The position numbers and the translations under genes are program-made. Shown one piece after another: positions 34,358-43,226 of a stretch of DNA of 64,000 nucleotides; the first letter of the stretch is position 1, and each line of letters begins with the position of its first letter. A model generated the notes under the pieces. It was given only the letters and a program-made list of their open reading frames with translations. It did not search any database and was not told where the DNA came from. Origin of the DNA: Myxococcus xanthus. Lineage in GTDB: Bacteria; Myxococcota; Myxococcia; Myxococcales; Myxococcaceae. Location: contig NZ_CP017174.1 of assembly GCF_006402735.1 (NCBI RefSeq), forward strand, positions 3,351,001 through 3,415,000, written 5' to 3'.

Positions 34358-37195
34358 ATGCGCATCGTCTGTCAGAAATGCGCGGCCGCCTACGCGATTG
34401 ATGACAAGCTCATCACCGCCAAGGGCGTTCGCGCGCAGTGTCCTCGCTGCCGGAACCTGCAGTTGGTCCGGCGCGATCCCTCGGCCGTGCCCGCTGCTGG
34501 CGCGCCGGCTCCGGCGTCGCAGCCCGCGGCGCCCGTCACGCTGACGCCTGTCTCCGGCGCCGCGCCCGCGGACGACCTCTTCGGCGACTTCGGTGCGCCG
34601 CCGCCCGCCGCGCCCGCACCTGGTGCTGCTCCGGCTCCCAAGCCCGCCCGGGGCGAGCGCGCGCCCGGGTCGGAGCTGTTTGGCGACTTCGGGGCGATGC
34701 CTTCGCCGGCTCCCGCGTCCGCGCCGCCCGTGGACCCCTTCGCGGGCCTGGGGACGCCGGCTTCGGGAGGTGGTGGGGCCGGTGCGGAGGACCCGTTGCT
34801 CGACTTCCTGGGACCGCCGCCCTCCGCGCCGCAGGGAATGGAGTCCCAGCCTTCGCGTCCGGCGAAGCCCGCCGCCGCGAAGCCCGCGACCTCCGGCTGC
34901 CGCGTCTGCCAGAAGCCGCTGACGGATTCCTTCGACCAGGCGCTCGGCATCTGTGATGACTGCCGCCAGCCTGGTTCCGCTCAGGCGCCGGCCGCCGCGA
35001 GCCGTCCGGCCGCTCCGGCCGGGAACTCGGACTTCCTGCCGGCCATGGCGGACCTGGGTGGGGGCTCCGCATCGGTGGCGCAAGCCTCGGAGCCAGAGCC
35101 GGGTGCCGAGTCCCGTAGTGGAGTTCGCGTGCCCATCAGTACCGACATCATTCCGGACATGGGGCCGGAGCCTCGCAGTGGCATCCGGGCCTCCTCGCCG
35201 CAGCTGGGAGCGGAGCCTCGCAGCGGCTCGCGCTCCGCGCCGGTGCGCGTCACTGATGGGCGCTCCCGTGGGGGCAAGGGCGGACTGGTGGCGGGCCTCG
35301 TGGGGCTCGTCGTCGTGGGCGGAGGCGTGGGCGGTTACTTCCTGTACCAACAGCAGCAGGAGGCGTCGCGCCGCCAGGCGGGTCCTCCGCCCGCGGCCGC
35401 CATCCCGGACGCGGTGCAGGCGGTGCTGCCTCGCTGGAAGCTGAAGTACCTGGAGATTCCGGGCACCAGCGCGCAGCGACTCGCGCAGGGGCAGCAGCAG
35501 CTCGCCCGTGACGAGCGCTTCGCATACGCGGAGGCGGAGGAGTCCTTCCAGCAGGCGCTGGTGTTGGACCCGACCAGCGATGCCGCCATCGCGGGCTACG
35601 TCCAGGCGCTGGCCCTGGGGCGCGGCGCGCGCATGGACGACGTGACGTTCCAGGAGGCCCGCGCGCTGCTGTCGGCGGCGGAGTCGCGGTCCGGCCGCAC
35701 GGCGCCGTTGCTGCTGGCGCACGCGAACCTCCTGCTGGCCCGCTCCGGTCAGCCCGAGCAGGCGCGTCCGCTCGCGGAGGAGTTGCTCGCCCGCGCGGAA
35801 CTGCCTGACGCGCAGAAGGCCGAAGCGCACCTGGTGCTGGGCCGCACGTGGCTGTCGTCGTCCCGCGAGCTGGCTCGCAGCCACTTCGACTCCGCGCAGA
35901 AGCTGTCGCCGGACATCAAGCGGCTGCACTACTACCGCGCGCTCGCGCATGTGTCGGGCGGTGAGTACTCCGCCGCGCTGGACACGCTGCGCAAGCGGCT
36001 GGAAACGAGCCCGAAGGACTGGGAGAGCCTGGCGCTCACTGCCCGCATCTACCAGGAGGTGGGTGAGCCCGCGGAGGCGCGCAAGTTGTACGAGGCCCGG
36101 GTGAAGGCGGAGCCCGGCGAGCTGCGCGCGTTGTTGCCGCTGGCGATGCTGCGCTACCAGGCGGAAGGCAACGCCGCGGGCGCGGTGCGGGACTTGCGCG
36201 CGCTGATGAAGAACCGGGCGCGCTACGACGAGCCCGAGGTGGCCGAGGTACTGGTGCACCTGGCTGCGGCGGAGCGCACCGCGGGCAGTCAGGACGCGGC
36301 GGTGAAGTCGGCGGAAGAGGCCCTGCAGCTCGTGAAGGAATTGCCGGAGGCTCACCTCCAGCTCTTCCTGGTCGGCCTGAGCCGCCGCGATGCGGAGAAG
36401 GCACGGACCCACCTGCCGGGCTTCCGCGGGCAGCTAGAGGACGGAGCGCTGGAGAAGGTGCTCGAAGGCCGGTTGCTGCTCCTGGAGAAGAAGCCGCTGG
36501 AGGCGCTGGAGGCATTCCAGGAAGCGGTGAAGTTGGACGCACGGCGGCTGGACGCGCAGCTGTTGGCGGGCGTCGCCGCGGCGAGCGCGAAGCGCCGGGA
36601 CGACGCCTTCCGCGCGCTGCACCAGGCGCTGCAGTCGGACCCGCTCCGACTGGAGCCGCGGCCCGCGACGTCCGCCTACTGGCTGCGCCCGCGCGAGACG
36701 GTGGAGGGCGTGGAGGGTGCCATCCTCGCGCTGTCCGAGGGACCGGAGGACCCGTCCCCACTGTTGTACGAGGGTCTGCTGCGCTTCCACCAGCACCAGT
36801 TCGACGCGGCCGAGCGTCACCTGCGCAGTGTCTTGGAGGTGGACGCGAACAACGCGGGGGCCCTGGCCTACCGCGCGCTCATCGCGCTGCAGCGAGGTGC
36901 CACCGCGGACGCCCGGCGCCTGGGCGAACGCTCCGCGGCGGCGGGGCGGCAGATGCCGGTGTCGCATCTGGCGCACGGCCTGGCGCTGGCGGAGGCCCGG
37001 CAGGTGGAGCCGGCCAAGCGCGCGCTGCGGGATGCGTTGGCCCTGGCGCCCACGCTGCTTTCGGCGCAGGCGCGGCTGGCGCAACTGGAGTCGGCCCGGG
37101 GCAAGGACGTGGCGCGAGACACCCTGGTGAAGGTGGTGGGGTTGGATCCGGCATACCTCCCCGCGAAGCGGATGCTCTACCTGTTGGAACGGTGA
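34358..37195 (+). CDS. zinc-ribbon, single-pass membrane, TPR-repeat protein
   Basis: The protein has 945 aa. The first 40 residues are an MJ0042-type zinc ribbon (CQKC at 5-8, CPRC at 28-31). A Pro/Ala-rich linker follows, with a second Cys-pair motif near residues 184-206 (CRVC, CDDC). One transmembrane helix lies at about 310-330 (LVAGLVGLVVVGGGVGGYF). Residues 350-945 are TPR-like helical repeats with many 'A...A...Y/F' units (YAEAEESFQQALVLDPTSDAA, PAEARKLYEARVKAEPGE). So a cytosolic zinc-binding head is joined across the inner membrane to a large periplasmic TPR domain. Such proteins occur in myxobacterial envelope and motility complexes, but this one is not assignable. It sits between purH and purD. 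Confidence 0.85.
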   Translation: MRIVCQKCAAAYAIDDKLITAKGVRAQCPRCRNLQLVRRDPSAVPAAGAPAPASQPAAPVTLTPVSGAAPADDLFGDFGAPPPAAPAPGAAPAPKPARGERAPGSELFGDFGAMPSPAPASAPPVDPFAGLGTPASGGGGAGAEDPLLDFLGPPPSAPQGMESQPSRPAKPAAAKPATSGCRVCQKPLTDSFDQALGICDDCRQPGSAQAPAAASRPAAPAGNSDFLPAMADLGGGSASVAQASEPEPGAESRSGVRVPISTDIIPDMGPEPRSGIRASSPQLGAEPRSGSRSAPVRVTDGRSRGGKGGLVAGLVGLVVVGGGVGGYFLYQQQQEASRRQAGPPPAAAIPDAVQAVLPRWKLKYLEIPGTSAQRLAQGQQQLARDERFAYAEAEESFQQALVLDPTSDAAIAGYVQALALGRGARMDDVTFQEARALLSAAESRSGRTAPLLLAHANLLLARSGQPEQARPLAEELLARAELPDAQKAEAHLVLGRTWLSSSRELARSHFDSAQKLSPDIKRLHYYRALAHVSGGEYSAALDTLRKRLETSPKDWESLALTARIYQEVGEPAEARKLYEARVKAEPGELRALLPLAMLRYQAEGNAAGAVRDLRALMKNRARYDEPEVAEVLVHLAAAERTAGSQDAAVKSAEEALQLVKELPEAHLQLFLVGLSRRDAEKARTHLPGFRGQLEDGALEKVLEGRLLLLEKKPLEALEAFQEAVKLDARRLDAQLLAGVAAASAKRRDDAFRALHQALQSDPLRLEPRPATSAYWLRPRETVEGVEGAILALSEGPEDPSPLLYEGLLRFHQHQFDAAERHLRSVLEVDANNAGALAYRALIALQRGATADARRLGERSAAAGRQMPVSHLAHGLALAEARQVEPAKRALRDALALAPTLLSAQARLAQLESARGKDVARDTLVKVVGLDPAYLPAKRMLYLLER

Positions 37196-37202
37196 GGTGG
37201 AT

Positions 37203-38462
37203 GTGAAGGTCCTGCTGCTCGGTTCCGGTGGCCGTGAGCACGCGCTCGCGTGGAAGCTGTCGCAGAGCCCCTTGTTGACCCAGCTCTTGTGTGGCCCGGG
37301 CAACCCGGGCACGGCGAAGCTGGGCACCAATGTGGCCCTGCGCGCGGACGTGCCCGAGGAAGTCGCCGCGTTCGCGAAGCGCGAGGCGGTGGACTTGGTG
37401 GTGGTGGGCCCGGAAGCGCCGCTGGTCGCGGGCGTCGCTGACGCGCTGGCCGACGCGGGCATCGCCTGCTTCGGGCCCGTGGCGGAGGGCGCGCGCATCG
37501 AAGGGTCCAAGGCCTTCGCGAAGGAAATCATGGCCGAGGCCGGCGTGCCCACCGCCGCCTTCCAGACCTTCACCGACGTGGCGGCGGCGGAAGCCTACGC
37601 GGTGGAGCAGGGCCGCATCGTCGTCAAGGCGGATGGCCTGGCGGCGGGCAAGGGCGTCATCGTCGCCCACGACGTGGAGGCCGCCCGCGCGGCGGTGCGC
37701 GCCGTGGGGGCCATGGGCGCGGCGGGCCAGACGATGGTCCTGGAGGAGCTGCTGGAGGGCGAAGAGGTGTCCGCGATGGCGCTGTGTGATGGCGAGCGCT
37801 ACGCCATGCTGCCCTTGTCCCAGGACCACAAGCGCGTGGGCGAAGGCGACACGGGGCCCAACACCGGCGGCATGGGCGCGTACAGTCCGGCGCCTTTCCT
37901 GTCCGCCGCGCAGCTCGCTGAGGTGGGCGAGCGCGTGGTTGCCCCGACGCTGGCCGTGCTGCGCCGGCGCGGAATTCCCTTCCGGGGTGTGCTGTATGCG
38001 GGGCTGATGCTCACGCGCGGCGGCCCGAAGGTGCTGGAGTTCAACGCGCGCTTTGGCGACCCGGAGACGCAGGTGTTGATGATGCAGCTGGGGGAGGACC
38101 TGCTGCCGTTGCTGGACGCGTGTGCCCGGGGCACGCTCACGCCGCGGACGTTGGTGTCCTCGCCCGGTGCCTCGGTGGGTGTGGTGCTGGCGGCGCGGGG
38201 CTATCCGGACGCGCCGGAGAAGGGCCAGCGGATTGAAGGGCTGGACGCGGTGCCGCCCGACGCCACGGTGTTCCTGGCGGGCGTGGAGGCGCGCGACGGC
38301 GGCGTCGTGACGGCCGGAGGCCGGGTGCTGACGGTGTGCGCTCGGGGCGAGGACCTGGCGCAGGCACGTGAGCGGGCCTACGCGGCGGCGGCGGCCGTGC
38401 GCTTCGAGGGCATGCACTTCCGCCGGGACATCGGCGCGCGAGGGATGAAGGCCGCCCCGTGA
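37203..38462 (+). CDS. purD: phosphoribosylamine-glycine ligase
   Basis: The protein has 419 aa from GTG 37203, giving the family's usual start VKVLLLGSGGREHALAWK; GAGG is 5 bases upstream. It is an ATP-grasp enzyme: VVVGPEAPLVAGVAD, then GPVAEGARIEGSK, FAKEIMAEAGVPTA, IVVKADGLAAGKGV, GPNTGGMGAY and LEFNARFGDPETQ are all diagnostic PurD segments. It joins glycine to phosphoribosylamine, the second step of purine synthesis. Its stop overlaps the lptF start by 4 bases (GTGA), so purine and LPS-export genes are translated together. Confidence is limited only by the start codon choice. Confidence 0.97.
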   Translation: MKVLLLGSGGREHALAWKLSQSPLLTQLLCGPGNPGTAKLGTNVALRADVPEEVAAFAKREAVDLVVVGPEAPLVAGVADALADAGIACFGPVAEGARIEGSKAFAKEIMAEAGVPTAAFQTFTDVAAAEAYAVEQGRIVVKADGLAAGKGVIVAHDVEAARAAVRAVGAMGAAGQTMVLEELLEGEEVSAMALCDGERYAMLPLSQDHKRVGEGDTGPNTGGMGAYSPAPFLSAAQLAEVGERVVAPTLAVLRRRGIPFRGVLYAGLMLTRGGPKVLEFNARFGDPETQVLMMQLGEDLLPLLDACARGTLTPRTLVSSPGASVGVVLAARGYPDAPEKGQRIEGLDAVPPDATVFLAGVEARDGGVVTAGGRVLTVCARGEDLAQARERAYAAAAAVRFEGMHFRRDIGARGMKAAP

Positions 38463-39571
38463 ACCGCCTTTCGCGCTACCTGCTCGGGGAGCTGCTGGTC
38501 CCGCTCGGCGTGTGGGTGGCGTTCATGTTCCTGCTGCTCTTCGTCATGCAGTTCCTGCGGGGCACCGACGTGCTGCTGGGCTCGTCGGTGACGCTGGTGG
38601 ACATGGCGCGGCTGCTGGCGTACCTGGCGCCGCACTTCCTGATGATGGCGCTGCCCATCGCCTTCCTGCTGGCCATCCTCCTGGGGCTGGGGCGGCTGGG
38701 CGAGGACCGGGAGCTGGTCGCGCTCCAGGCGCTGGGCATCGGGCCGGTGCGCCTGCTGGCCGCGCCGATGGGCATCGCGGTGGCGCTCAGCGTGCTGATG
38801 CTGGTCATCACCTCCACGGCGCAGCCCTGGGGCCTGGCGGGCTTGAAGGTGTTGGTGAGCGAGGTCATCCGGAAGAACGCCGTGGGCGACGTGAAGTCCG
38901 GCGTCTTCTACGAGGACCTCAGCAACTTGACGCTGTACGCGGAGCAGGTGTCCGCGGACGGGAAGTGGACCAACGTGCTTCTGCATGACGACCGGGAGGC
39001 GAATTCGCCGCTGCTGGTGCTGGCGCAGCGGGGGCAGGTGGGCACGTCCACCAGCGGCGAGGTGCTGCGCTTCGCGCTGGAGGCGGGGGAGGTGCACCGC
39101 TCCGCGGGCCGCGAGACGGAGGAGTACAGCATCATCCGGTTCGACCAGGCCGAAATCAGCGTGGGCGTGGGCGCCTCCATGGGCAAGCGCAGCCGCTTCT
39201 CCTTCTCCCGCGAGGAGCTGACGCCCGGCGAACTGCTGGAGGCGGCGCGCGAGGCGGAAGCGCAGGGCGAGGATGCGCGCATGTACCGGATGGCGTTGCA
39301 CAGCCGGTTGGGGAACGCGCTGGCGCCCATCGCCTTCGCGCTGCTGGGCACGCCGCTGGCCATGGGCCGGCGCCAGTCGGGCCGGGCGTGGGGCTACCTG
39401 CTGACGCTGGGTGGCTACGTCCTCTACTACCTGCTGAGCCGCGTCTTCGAGCAGATGGGGCAGAAGGGCCAACTGCCCGTGGGCCTGGCGGGGCAGATGG
39501 CCAACCTGGTGTTCGTCGCGGTGGGGCTGGTGGCCCTGTACCGGGTGAGCCGCTCGGGGACGGTCAAGTGA
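38459..39571 (+). CDS. lptF: LPS export permease LptF/LptG family (first copy)
   Basis: The protein has 370 aa. N-terminal RYLLGELLVPLGVWVAFM and two further membrane helices, a periplasmic beta-jellyroll region (residues 130-250), then three C-terminal helices are the YjgP/YjgQ arrangement. LptF and LptG pair with LptB to form the ABC transporter that lifts LPS from the inner membrane onto the Lpt bridge. It begins inside the purD stop (GTGA) and ends inside the lptG start (GTGA at 39568-39571). Which copy is F and which is G is assigned by gene order only. Confidence 0.9.
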   Translation: MNRLSRYLLGELLVPLGVWVAFMFLLLFVMQFLRGTDVLLGSSVTLVDMARLLAYLAPHFLMMALPIAFLLAILLGLGRLGEDRELVALQALGIGPVRLLAAPMGIAVALSVLMLVITSTAQPWGLAGLKVLVSEVIRKNAVGDVKSGVFYEDLSNLTLYAEQVSADGKWTNVLLHDDREANSPLLVLAQRGQVGTSTSGEVLRFALEAGEVHRSAGRETEEYSIIRFDQAEISVGVGASMGKRSRFSFSREELTPGELLEAAREAEAQGEDARMYRMALHSRLGNALAPIAFALLGTPLAMGRRQSGRAWGYLLTLGGYVLYYLLSRVFEQMGQKGQLPVGLAGQMANLVFVAVGLVALYRVSRSGTVK

Positions 39572-40683
39572 GGGGAACGCTCTTCATCTACGTGCTGCGC
39601 ACGTACCTGCGCTTCGCCCTGGGCATCCTCGGAGGCCTGGTGCTGGTGTTCGTGGTGGTGGACTTCGTGGACCGCGCGAAGCTGTACACGGGCCCGGGCT
39701 GGGTGTGGGACGTGGCGGAGCTCTACTTCTACAAGGCGATGATGTCGGTGCAGCAGCTGGGGCCGGCGGCGCTGCTGCTGGCCGCGGGCACCACGGTGTC
39801 CGCGCTGCGCAAGCAGGGCGAGGTGACAGCCATCCGGGCGCTGACCTTCGGCCCGTCCGCGCTGTACCTGCCCATCCTCGTGGCGTCCTTTGTTGCCTGC
39901 GTGGGCCTGGTGGCCTTCGACGAGCGGGTGGCGACGTACTCCGGCCGGCGCGTGGACGAAATCACCACCCAGCGCTTCAACAAGTGGGGCGACTGGCGCT
40001 TCTACTACACGCCGAAGCAGTGGTTCCGGCGCGGGGACAACATCTTCTTCCTCCGGGGCGGCAGTGCGCAGGAGGGCTTCCAGGACGTGTCCGTCTTCAC
40101 GGTGACGGAGTCCTTCGACCTCCAGCGGCGCCTGGACGCATCCGGCATGTTCCCGGTGGAGGGCATGCGCTGGCGCCTGACGGACGTGGTGGAGCGCACC
40201 TTCGACGGCGAGGGGAAGACGTCCGTACGGCAGCTTCCGGAAGCGGAGTACGAGCTGGGCGTGGCCGTCACCGCGTTCCGCATCCGGCCGGGGCGTCCGG
40301 AGCAGATGCGGGCATCCGAGCTGCGCGAGCAGATTGTCGCGCGCCGCGACGTGGGCCTGGCGACGAAGCAGTTCGAGCTGGCCCTGCACAACCGCTTCGC
40401 CTACCCGATGGCGGCGTTCCCCGCGGCGCTGCTGGGGGTGGGGCTGGCCCTGCGCACCAACCGGCGGGGGCACCTCACGGCCGCCATCATCGAGGGCCTG
40501 CTGACGGCGGTGGCGATGTGGGGCCTGATGATGGTGTGCCGGACGCTGGTGCTCACGGAGCGGTTGTCTCCTGGCGTCGCCGCGTGGACGCCCACCGTGC
40601 TGCTGGGCCTCATCGCGGGCGCCGTGTGGTTGCAGCGTGAGGGCCGCTTGCACCTGCCGCGGCGCTCGCTGCTGGTGAGATAG
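39568..40683 (+). CDS. lptG: LPS export permease LptF/LptG family (second copy)
   Basis: The protein has 371 aa from GTG 39568, which overlaps the lptF stop. N-terminal LFIYVLRTYLRFALGILG and following helix, a periplasmic domain (VWDVAEL to ERLS) and three C-terminal helices match LptG. The longer open frame upstream overlaps lptF and lacks the family N-terminus. DRAKLYTGPG and FALALHNRFAYP-like segments (here ELALHNRFAYPMAAF) are typical of the family. It works with LptF and LptB in LPS export. The O-antigen ligase follows after one base. Confidence 0.9.
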   Translation: MRGTLFIYVLRTYLRFALGILGGLVLVFVVVDFVDRAKLYTGPGWVWDVAELYFYKAMMSVQQLGPAALLLAAGTTVSALRKQGEVTAIRALTFGPSALYLPILVASFVACVGLVAFDERVATYSGRRVDEITTQRFNKWGDWRFYYTPKQWFRRGDNIFFLRGGSAQEGFQDVSVFTVTESFDLQRRLDASGMFPVEGMRWRLTDVVERTFDGEGKTSVRQLPEAEYELGVAVTAFRIRPGRPEQMRASELREQIVARRDVGLATKQFELALHNRFAYPMAAFPAALLGVGLALRTNRRGHLTAAIIEGLLTAVAMWGLMMVCRTLVLTERLSPGVAAWTPTVLLGLIAGAVWLQREGRLHLPRRSLLVR

Positions 40684-40684
40684 C

Positions 40685-42010
40685 GTGTCCGCGCACATGG
40701 GAACCGCGTCCGAGCTTCCGCTGGACCTGCGCTGGCGCCGCGCCATCAACGCCGTGCTCGTGCTGTGGACCGTGGGCCTGGTGCTGGCGGAGGTCGTCCT
40801 CCAGGTGGCGACGGGCGCGGCGGTGCTGCTGGCGGCGATTCTGCTGGTGCGAGGGCGGCTCCGTCTGGCGCCAGACGTGCGCGCCTATGTAGGGGCCAGT
40901 GGGGTGCTGTGCCTGTGGCAGGCGGCGTCGCCCGCGGTGGCGCTGCTGACGGGCGCGGCGGAGTCGTGGCCGCGCGGCTCGCGGTATGGCCAGGTGCTGG
41001 ACTCGGTGGCGGGCGCCGCGGCCGCGTGCATTGGCGCCGTGGGCGTGCCGTGGCTGCTGCTGGCGGGCGTCCTCGCGGGAGGGTGGCTGCTGGCCGCGCT
41101 GCTGGGCGTGTTCCAGAACCGGGTGCGCTGGTCCATGGAGTTGCCCTCCTTCCTCAAGCTCAACCTGGGGCGACTGCACGAGAACTTCGGCACCGAGGAG
41201 TCTCCGCGCTACGCGGCGGGCGGCTTCTTCTCCCACCGGCTTCGCTTCGCGCACGGCGCCATCGCGGCGCTCGGGCCCGCGCTGTCGGTGCTGGGCATCG
41301 CGGACCAGGCGCGGCGGCGCGTCCTGGCGGGCGCGGTGGTGATGGGGATGCTCATCTCCATCTACAACGCCTTCGCGCGAGCGGCGCTGGGCGCGGCGTT
41401 GCTCGTCAGCGTGGTGGCGTTGCTGCTGCTGGTCCAGGGCTCCGCGCGGAAGATGGGGTTGGCGCTCCTGTTCGCGCTGGTGGCCGTCGTCTCCATGAGC
41501 CCGGCCTGGCGCACGCGATTGGAGAAGGCGGTGGGCAACATCTACGGCGGAGAGCGCGAGCACGCCATGGCCGTGGGCTGGAGCCTGGTGCGTGAATACC
41601 CGCTGACGGGCGTGGGCTTCGGCAACCACAAGCCGGCGGCCCTGGCCACGCAGGACGAGACGGGCATCACCGACCTGCTGGCCACCGATTCGCACAACCT
41701 CTGGCTGACGGTGTGGGCGGAGACGGGCCTGGTGGGGCTGCTGCTGACGCTGGCGATGCACGCCTTGCTGGGGCGCGCGCTCATCCGGCGCTACCGCGAG
41801 GGCTCCATCGCGGCCACGGGCGCGCTGCTGTCCTGGGTGGGCTTCCACATCCTCGCGCTGGTGCACTACCTGCCGTTCCACTCCAGCGTGTACCTGTCCT
41901 TCTCGCTCATCTGGGGACTGGGGCTGTGCGAGGGCAGTGAGCGGCTGCGCGGCCGGGAGGCCCGTCAGGGGCTCCTGGAGGTGGAAGGCGCGCCCAGGCC
42001 CTCGCCCTAG
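40685..42010 (+). CDS. waaL: O-antigen ligase (WaaL/Wzy-type membrane protein)
   Basis: The protein has 441 aa from GTG 40685 (ATG 40697 possible). It has about ten hydrophobic segments and a large periplasmic loop near residues 265-340. The loop includes YPLTGVGFGNHKP and DSHNLWLTVWAETGLVG, the Wzy_C/O-antigen-ligase signature with the conserved His. WaaL transfers undecaprenyl-linked O-antigen to lipid A-core. Its position next to lptFG and in front of glycosyltransferases fits a ligase better than a polymerase, and the order ligase - two glycosyltransferases - WbaP matches what I recall of M. xanthus MXAN_2919-2922. It converges with the glycosyltransferase at 42007, overlapping by 4 bases. 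Confidence 0.82.
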   Translation: MSAHMGTASELPLDLRWRRAINAVLVLWTVGLVLAEVVLQVATGAAVLLAAILLVRGRLRLAPDVRAYVGASGVLCLWQAASPAVALLTGAAESWPRGSRYGQVLDSVAGAAAACIGAVGVPWLLLAGVLAGGWLLAALLGVFQNRVRWSMELPSFLKLNLGRLHENFGTEESPRYAAGGFFSHRLRFAHGAIAALGPALSVLGIADQARRRVLAGAVVMGMLISIYNAFARAALGAALLVSVVALLLLVQGSARKMGLALLFALVAVVSMSPAWRTRLEKAVGNIYGGEREHAMAVGWSLVREYPLTGVGFGNHKPAALATQDETGITDLLATDSHNLWLTVWAETGLVGLLLTLAMHALLGRALIRRYREGSIAATGALLSWVGFHILALVHYLPFHSSVYLSFSLIWGLGLCEGSERLRGREARQGLLEVEGAPRPSP

Positions 42011-43122
42011 CGGGGAGGCGTCCCGCGCGAACCTCCGGGCGCCGGCGCCTCCAGCACGCGGCGGTAGACGGCCAGGGTGCGCCGGGCACAGTCGTCCCAG
42101 GTGAAGCGCGCCACGCGCTCCCGGCCCAGCTCCACCAGCTCCCGGCGCAGCACGTCGTCGCGGAGCACGCGCAGCGTCGCTTCACGCCACGCCGCCGCGT
42201 CGTCCGGGGAGAGTCTCAACGCCGCGTTGCCCACGACCTCCGGCAGGGCGGTCGCATCCGACGCCAGCACCGGGCAGCCCGCGCCCATGGCCTCCAGGGC
42301 CGGCAGCCCGAAGCCTTCGTAGCGCGAGGGCAGCAGCAGCGCCGACGCCGCGCCGTAGAACAGCGGCATCTGGTCCTCGGGCAGCTCCTCCAAATCGAAC
42401 ACGTTTTCGTGAAGCCCCAGCTCGTGCGCCACCGCGCCCTTGCCCGCCAGCAGGACCACGGGCACCGGCAGCTCCCCGGCGAAATCCTTCAGCAGCGCCA
42501 GATTCTTGAAGCGCTTGGCGTTGCCCACCGCCGCCACGTAGCGCGCTGGCAGTTCGTACCGTTCGCGGAACGCGGCGGCCTCGGCCTGGGTCGGCGGCTG
42601 GAAGCGGGCATCCACCCCGTTGTGAATCACCTGGAGGCGGTAGGGCGACAGCTTGAGGTGCTTCGCGAGCTCGTCGCGCGAGAACTCGGACACCGTCACC
42701 AGCGCGGTGGCCCGCTTCGCGCGAGGGCCCACCACCACGCGGTAGTAGATGGACTGGGCCGGCGTGTACTGGTCCGCCAGCGCCAGGTGGTTGGCGTCAT
42801 GGAGCGTGGCCACCAGCCGCCCATTCCAGAAGAGGGGCAGCGAGAAGGACGTGGCGTGGAACGCATCCGGCGCCAGCTTCACCAGGTCCGCCGCCAGCGC
42901 CGGCTGCTCGAGGGGCGAAAGAAACCCGGCCAGCGCGCGGTGCAGCGGCATGCGCGGCGTCAGCTCACCCAGGTCGGGCGCGAGCCCTTCGGGGGGCACC
43001 AACGCGGAGAAGCGCAGGTCGGGCGCGAGCACGGGCATCCGCCGCGCCAGCTCCAGGGCGTAACGGGCAATCCCATGCAGCCGGCCGCGCACCATGCGCA
43101 GGTCGAGGAGGACGTGAGCCAC
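42007..43122 (-). CDS. glycosyltransferase family 4 (group 1), GT-B fold
   Basis: The protein has about 371 aa. I place the start at GTG 43122 so that the first Rossmann strand (AHVLLDLRMV) and GIARYALELARR are kept; the frame is open to 43182. The C-terminal half has the donor-binding elements AVGNAKRFKNLALLKDF and the E-x7-E region PSRYEGFGLPALEAMGAGCPV. HNGVDARFQP separates the domains. It is probably a cytosolic, membrane-associated enzyme adding a sugar to the lipid-linked O-unit. It points toward the ligase gene and away from the other glycosyltransferase, with a 104-base divergent promoter region in between. The sugar is unknown. Confidence 0.9.
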   Translation of the reverse strand: MAHVLLDLRMVRGRLHGIARYALELARRMPVLAPDLRFSALVPPEGLAPDLGELTPRMPLHRALAGFLSPLEQPALAADLVKLAPDAFHATSFSLPLFWNGRLVATLHDANHLALADQYTPAQSIYYRVVVGPRAKRATALVTVSEFSRDELAKHLKLSPYRLQVIHNGVDARFQPPTQAEAAAFRERYELPARYVAAVGNAKRFKNLALLKDFAGELPVPVVLLAGKGAVAHELGLHENVFDLEELPEDQMPLFYGAASALLLPSRYEGFGLPALEAMGAGCPVLASDATALPEVVGNAALRLSPDDAAAWREATLRVLRDDVLRRELVELGRERVARFTWDDCARRTLAVYRRVLEAPAPGGSRGTPPR

Positions 43123-43226
43123 GGCCTCCGCGTACCACACGCGCGGCCTCCATGGGGGGCGGGCGGGCACGCGGGGCCCCATCGACGCTTGCCGCGCCGC
43201 GCGCGCCCGGTGCTAGAAGCCGTGCC

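Noticed and set aside
33953..36412. 819-aa minus-strand open frame over purH and the TPR gene
   Set aside because: It crosses two well-supported plus-strand genes and has no recognisable domain.
39388..39567. 60-residue N-terminal extension of lptG
   Set aside because: It overlaps lptF in another frame and lacks the family N-terminus; GTG 39568 overlaps the lptF stop instead.
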